This document shows, in pieces, positions 22,121 through 23,038 of a DNA stretch of 23,038 bases; the first letter of the stretch is position 1, and the number at the start of each line of letters is the position of its first letter. This DNA comes from a virus. The notes beneath the pieces were generated by a model. It did not search any database. It was not told where the DNA came from and saw only the letters and a list, made by a program, of their open reading frames with translations. Made by a program: the position numbers and the translations under genes. The DNA lies in the IMG/VR virus record IMGVR_UViG_3300024262_000256, positions 1-23,038 of that record; one strand, 5' to 3'.

Positions 22121-22951
22121 TTACCTATCCGTGTTTTCATCATTTTTACTTTTTTCGTATTTAGTTTTTAAATTTTCTAATTCTCTGGTTATGTTTTCCT
22201 TTGTGTCCTTAAGAAGGATTGAAAAATCTTTACGCATCCTTTTTTTGATTTCAATTTCTATATCGTCTACACCCGATTTTACGAGTGCAATTATTTCTAC
22301 TGGTATATTTTCGGTGTAGTCAAAAATCCGAGAGGATAAAGTTTCTAAAAACATAAACAATCTGGAAATTACAAAATCCTTTTGTATTAGTTCGAGACGG
22401 CGCTCTTGGATTTTTTGATCTTTTTCGTTCGCGGACATAATCTTGACTAATATATCAGCCCATGATTTTAGCATCATGGGACCGCCATATCTTACCACAA
22501 GATTTTTAAGATTTAACTTCATCATGCGGGCCGGGAGTCCTGTTATGTTTTCGAACTCCACTTCATCTATTTTAGTTTTGGGTTGTTCTCCTGTATAAGA
22601 TTCGATAGCTTTTATCGTTTTTGTTCCTATTTCTATAGCTCTTTCCTTTATTTTTTCGGGTTCGACTTCGGCTTGTTTTTTAATTGTTTTTTCTCTAATT
22701 TTCGGCAACGGATTAGATATTGGTTTGTTTTTTTTCTTGCTTTGCTCTTTTTTCTGGATTTCAACAAGACATGCAAGGATGTTGTTTTCTGATAGTCCAT
22801 GAGAGGATATCCATAATTGATTTTTTTTATTTTGAGTATCAATTAAGCCTGCGGAGTTCGCGTCTATTTTCCCCCGGCTGATTGCCCGATAGATGGATTG
22901 CCGTGTCATATTCAACATTTTTGCTAATTCTGATTTTCCAATTTCTGCCAT
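22121..22951 (-). CDS. Terminase small subunit candidate with N-terminal HTH
   Basis: This 276-residue protein lies directly before the large subunit. Residues about 3-27 are a helix-turn-helix (IGKSELAKMLNMTRQSIYRAI followed by a KIDANSAGLI wing), like the winged DNA-binding domain of lambda Nu1. A Lys/Glu-rich linker follows (about 66-120), then a helical domain with PARMMKLNLKNLVVRYGG near 145-162 and a C-terminal coiled-coil region. It should recognise the packaging site and recruit the large subunit. The start ATG at 22951 has no ribosome site and falls about seven bases after the -10, so the mRNA looks leaderless; a later Met would cut into the HTH. A regulator role is an alternative, but gene order favours terminase. 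Confidence 0.75.
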   Translation of the reverse strand: MAEIGKSELAKMLNMTRQSIYRAISRGKIDANSAGLIDTQNKKNQLWISSHGLSENNILACLVEIQKKEQSKKKNKPISNPLPKIREKTIKKQAEVEPEKIKERAIEIGTKTIKAIESYTGEQPKTKIDEVEFENITGLPARMMKLNLKNLVVRYGGPMMLKSWADILVKIMSANEKDQKIQERRLELIQKDFVISRLFMFLETLSSRIFDYTENIPVEIIALVKSGVDDIEIEIKKRMRKDFSILLKDTKENITRELENLKTKYEKSKNDENTDR

Positions 22952-22958
22952 AAAAAAT

Positions 22959-22988
22959 ATTATATGTTACCTTGTTACCATCTGTCAA
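22959..22988 (-). promoter_or_regulatory. Late-operon sigma70 promoter, near-perfect consensus
   Basis: TTGACA (22988-22983) and TATAAT (22964-22959), both perfect, with an 18-base spacer. The expected start site (about seven bases past the -10) is at or one base before the ATG at 22951. The whole spacer region is occupied by one arm of the inverted repeat at 22965-22979, so a bound protein would block polymerase. Confidence 0.88.
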
Positions 22989-23021
22989 GTTCAAAAAAAT
23001 TGTCACGGTAACAAGGTAACA
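22965..23021. promoter_or_regulatory. 15-bp inverted repeat: operator or terminase-binding site
   Basis: On the plus strand TGTTACCTTGTTACC (22965-22979) is the perfect inverse of GGTAACAAGGTAACA (23007-23021). Arm centres are 42 bp apart, about four helical turns, so two bound protein molecules would face the same side of the DNA. Each arm is itself a direct repeat of a GGTAAC core with an 8-bp period. The left arm lies exactly between -35 and -10 of the late promoter. Candidates are a repressor operator or, because this is just upstream of the small terminase gene as in lambda cosB, a terminase recognition site. Confidence 0.85.
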
Positions 23022-23038
23022 AAACTTATACACATTAC

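Larger units (their letters stand above)
1..23038 (-). mobile_element. Phage/prophage late region: lambda-type head, Mu-type contractile tail
   Basis: All recognisable genes are virion morphogenesis or lysis genes on one strand, in the canonical order terminase, connector, portal, protease/scaffold, decoration, capsid, neck, sheath, tube, chaperone, tape measure, baseplate. The head genes are of lambda type (GpA, W, B, D, E families). The tail genes follow phage Mu order (L, M, gp41, gp42, gp43, gp44, gp45, gp46, gp47). No integrase, repressor, replication gene or host gene is visible, so the window does not show whether this is an integrated prophage or a free phage genome. There are no tRNA genes, CRISPR arrays or strong intrinsic terminators. 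Family assignments come from recognised motifs and gene order, not database searches. Confidence 0.95.

Noticed and set aside
22121-22951. First gene as a MerR-type regulator rather than terminase
   Set aside because: The HTH alone fits both, but the long C-terminal helical domain and the three-base gap to the large terminase favour a Nu1-like small subunit.
22965-23021. Resemblance of GTAACAAGGTAAC to the conserved 3' region of 16S rRNA
   Set aside because: Only 13 bases match, in both arms of an inverted repeat at a promoter, and the surrounding sequence is not rRNA; treated as coincidence.
22839-23033. Minus-strand 64-codon frame at the right end
   Set aside because: It runs across the late promoter and into the small terminase gene in another frame and lacks a family match or ribosome site.

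Overview
The window is the late structural region of a tailed double-stranded DNA phage or prophage. It carries a lambda-type head module joined to a Mu-type contractile tail module. Every supportable gene lies on the minus strand, so transcription runs from base 23038 toward base 1. Genes are tightly packed, many overlap by 1 to 14 bases (TAATG, ATGA and GTGA junctions), most have clear Shine-Dalgarno sequences, and no gene-free stretch exceeds about 100 bases. The DNA is AT-rich (roughly 40% GC by eye). The consensus sigma70 promoters and the two-component spanin pair (inner-membrane protein plus outer-membrane lipoprotein) point to a low-GC diderm host. The lipobox is relaxed, which would fit a spirochaete, but the host cannot be fixed from this sequence alone.

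Layout in transcription order. (a) 22121-23038: a near-perfect promoter overlapped by a 15-bp inverted repeat, then the small terminase subunit, whose ATG sits at the predicted transcription start (leaderless). (b) 20135-22117: GpA-type large terminase. (c) 18259-20091: an unexpected 610-residue lectin-like protein with its own consensus promoter, inserted like a moron between terminase and head-tail connector. (d) 16202-18216: gpW-like connector and lambda-B-type portal. (e) 14068-16196: a six-gene putative lysis block inside the head module: an XhlA-like tail-anchored protein, a one-TM protein, a C39-like cysteine peptidase (candidate endolysin), a four-TM holin candidate and an overlapping Rz/Rz1-type spanin pair. 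(f) 10599-14025: a second internal promoter, a beta-helix protein, a ClpP-like prohead protease with a nested in-frame scaffold gene, a gpD-type decoration protein and a gpE-type major capsid protein. (g) 9245-10586: three head completion/neck proteins. (h) 1-9234: sheath, tube, tail assembly chaperones joined by a -1 frameshift, tape measure, gp43-like (DNA circularisation family) protein, LysM-hub, gp45 spike, a tail-collar protein, gp46, and gp47/baseplate J, which runs off the left edge.

Terminase packages DNA through the portal into a procapsid built from capsid protein, scaffold and protease. Decoration protein stabilises the mature shell, the neck proteins join it to the contractile tail, and the lysis block releases progeny. 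The most informative non-coding signals are a complete -1 frameshift element (T TTT TTA slippery heptamer, 5-nt spacer, 9-bp GAAA-capped hairpin) at 6906-6939, the nested scaffold start at 12436, the operator-like or packaging-like repeat at 22965-23021, and promoters whose -35 boxes sit on or close to the stop codons of upstream genes.
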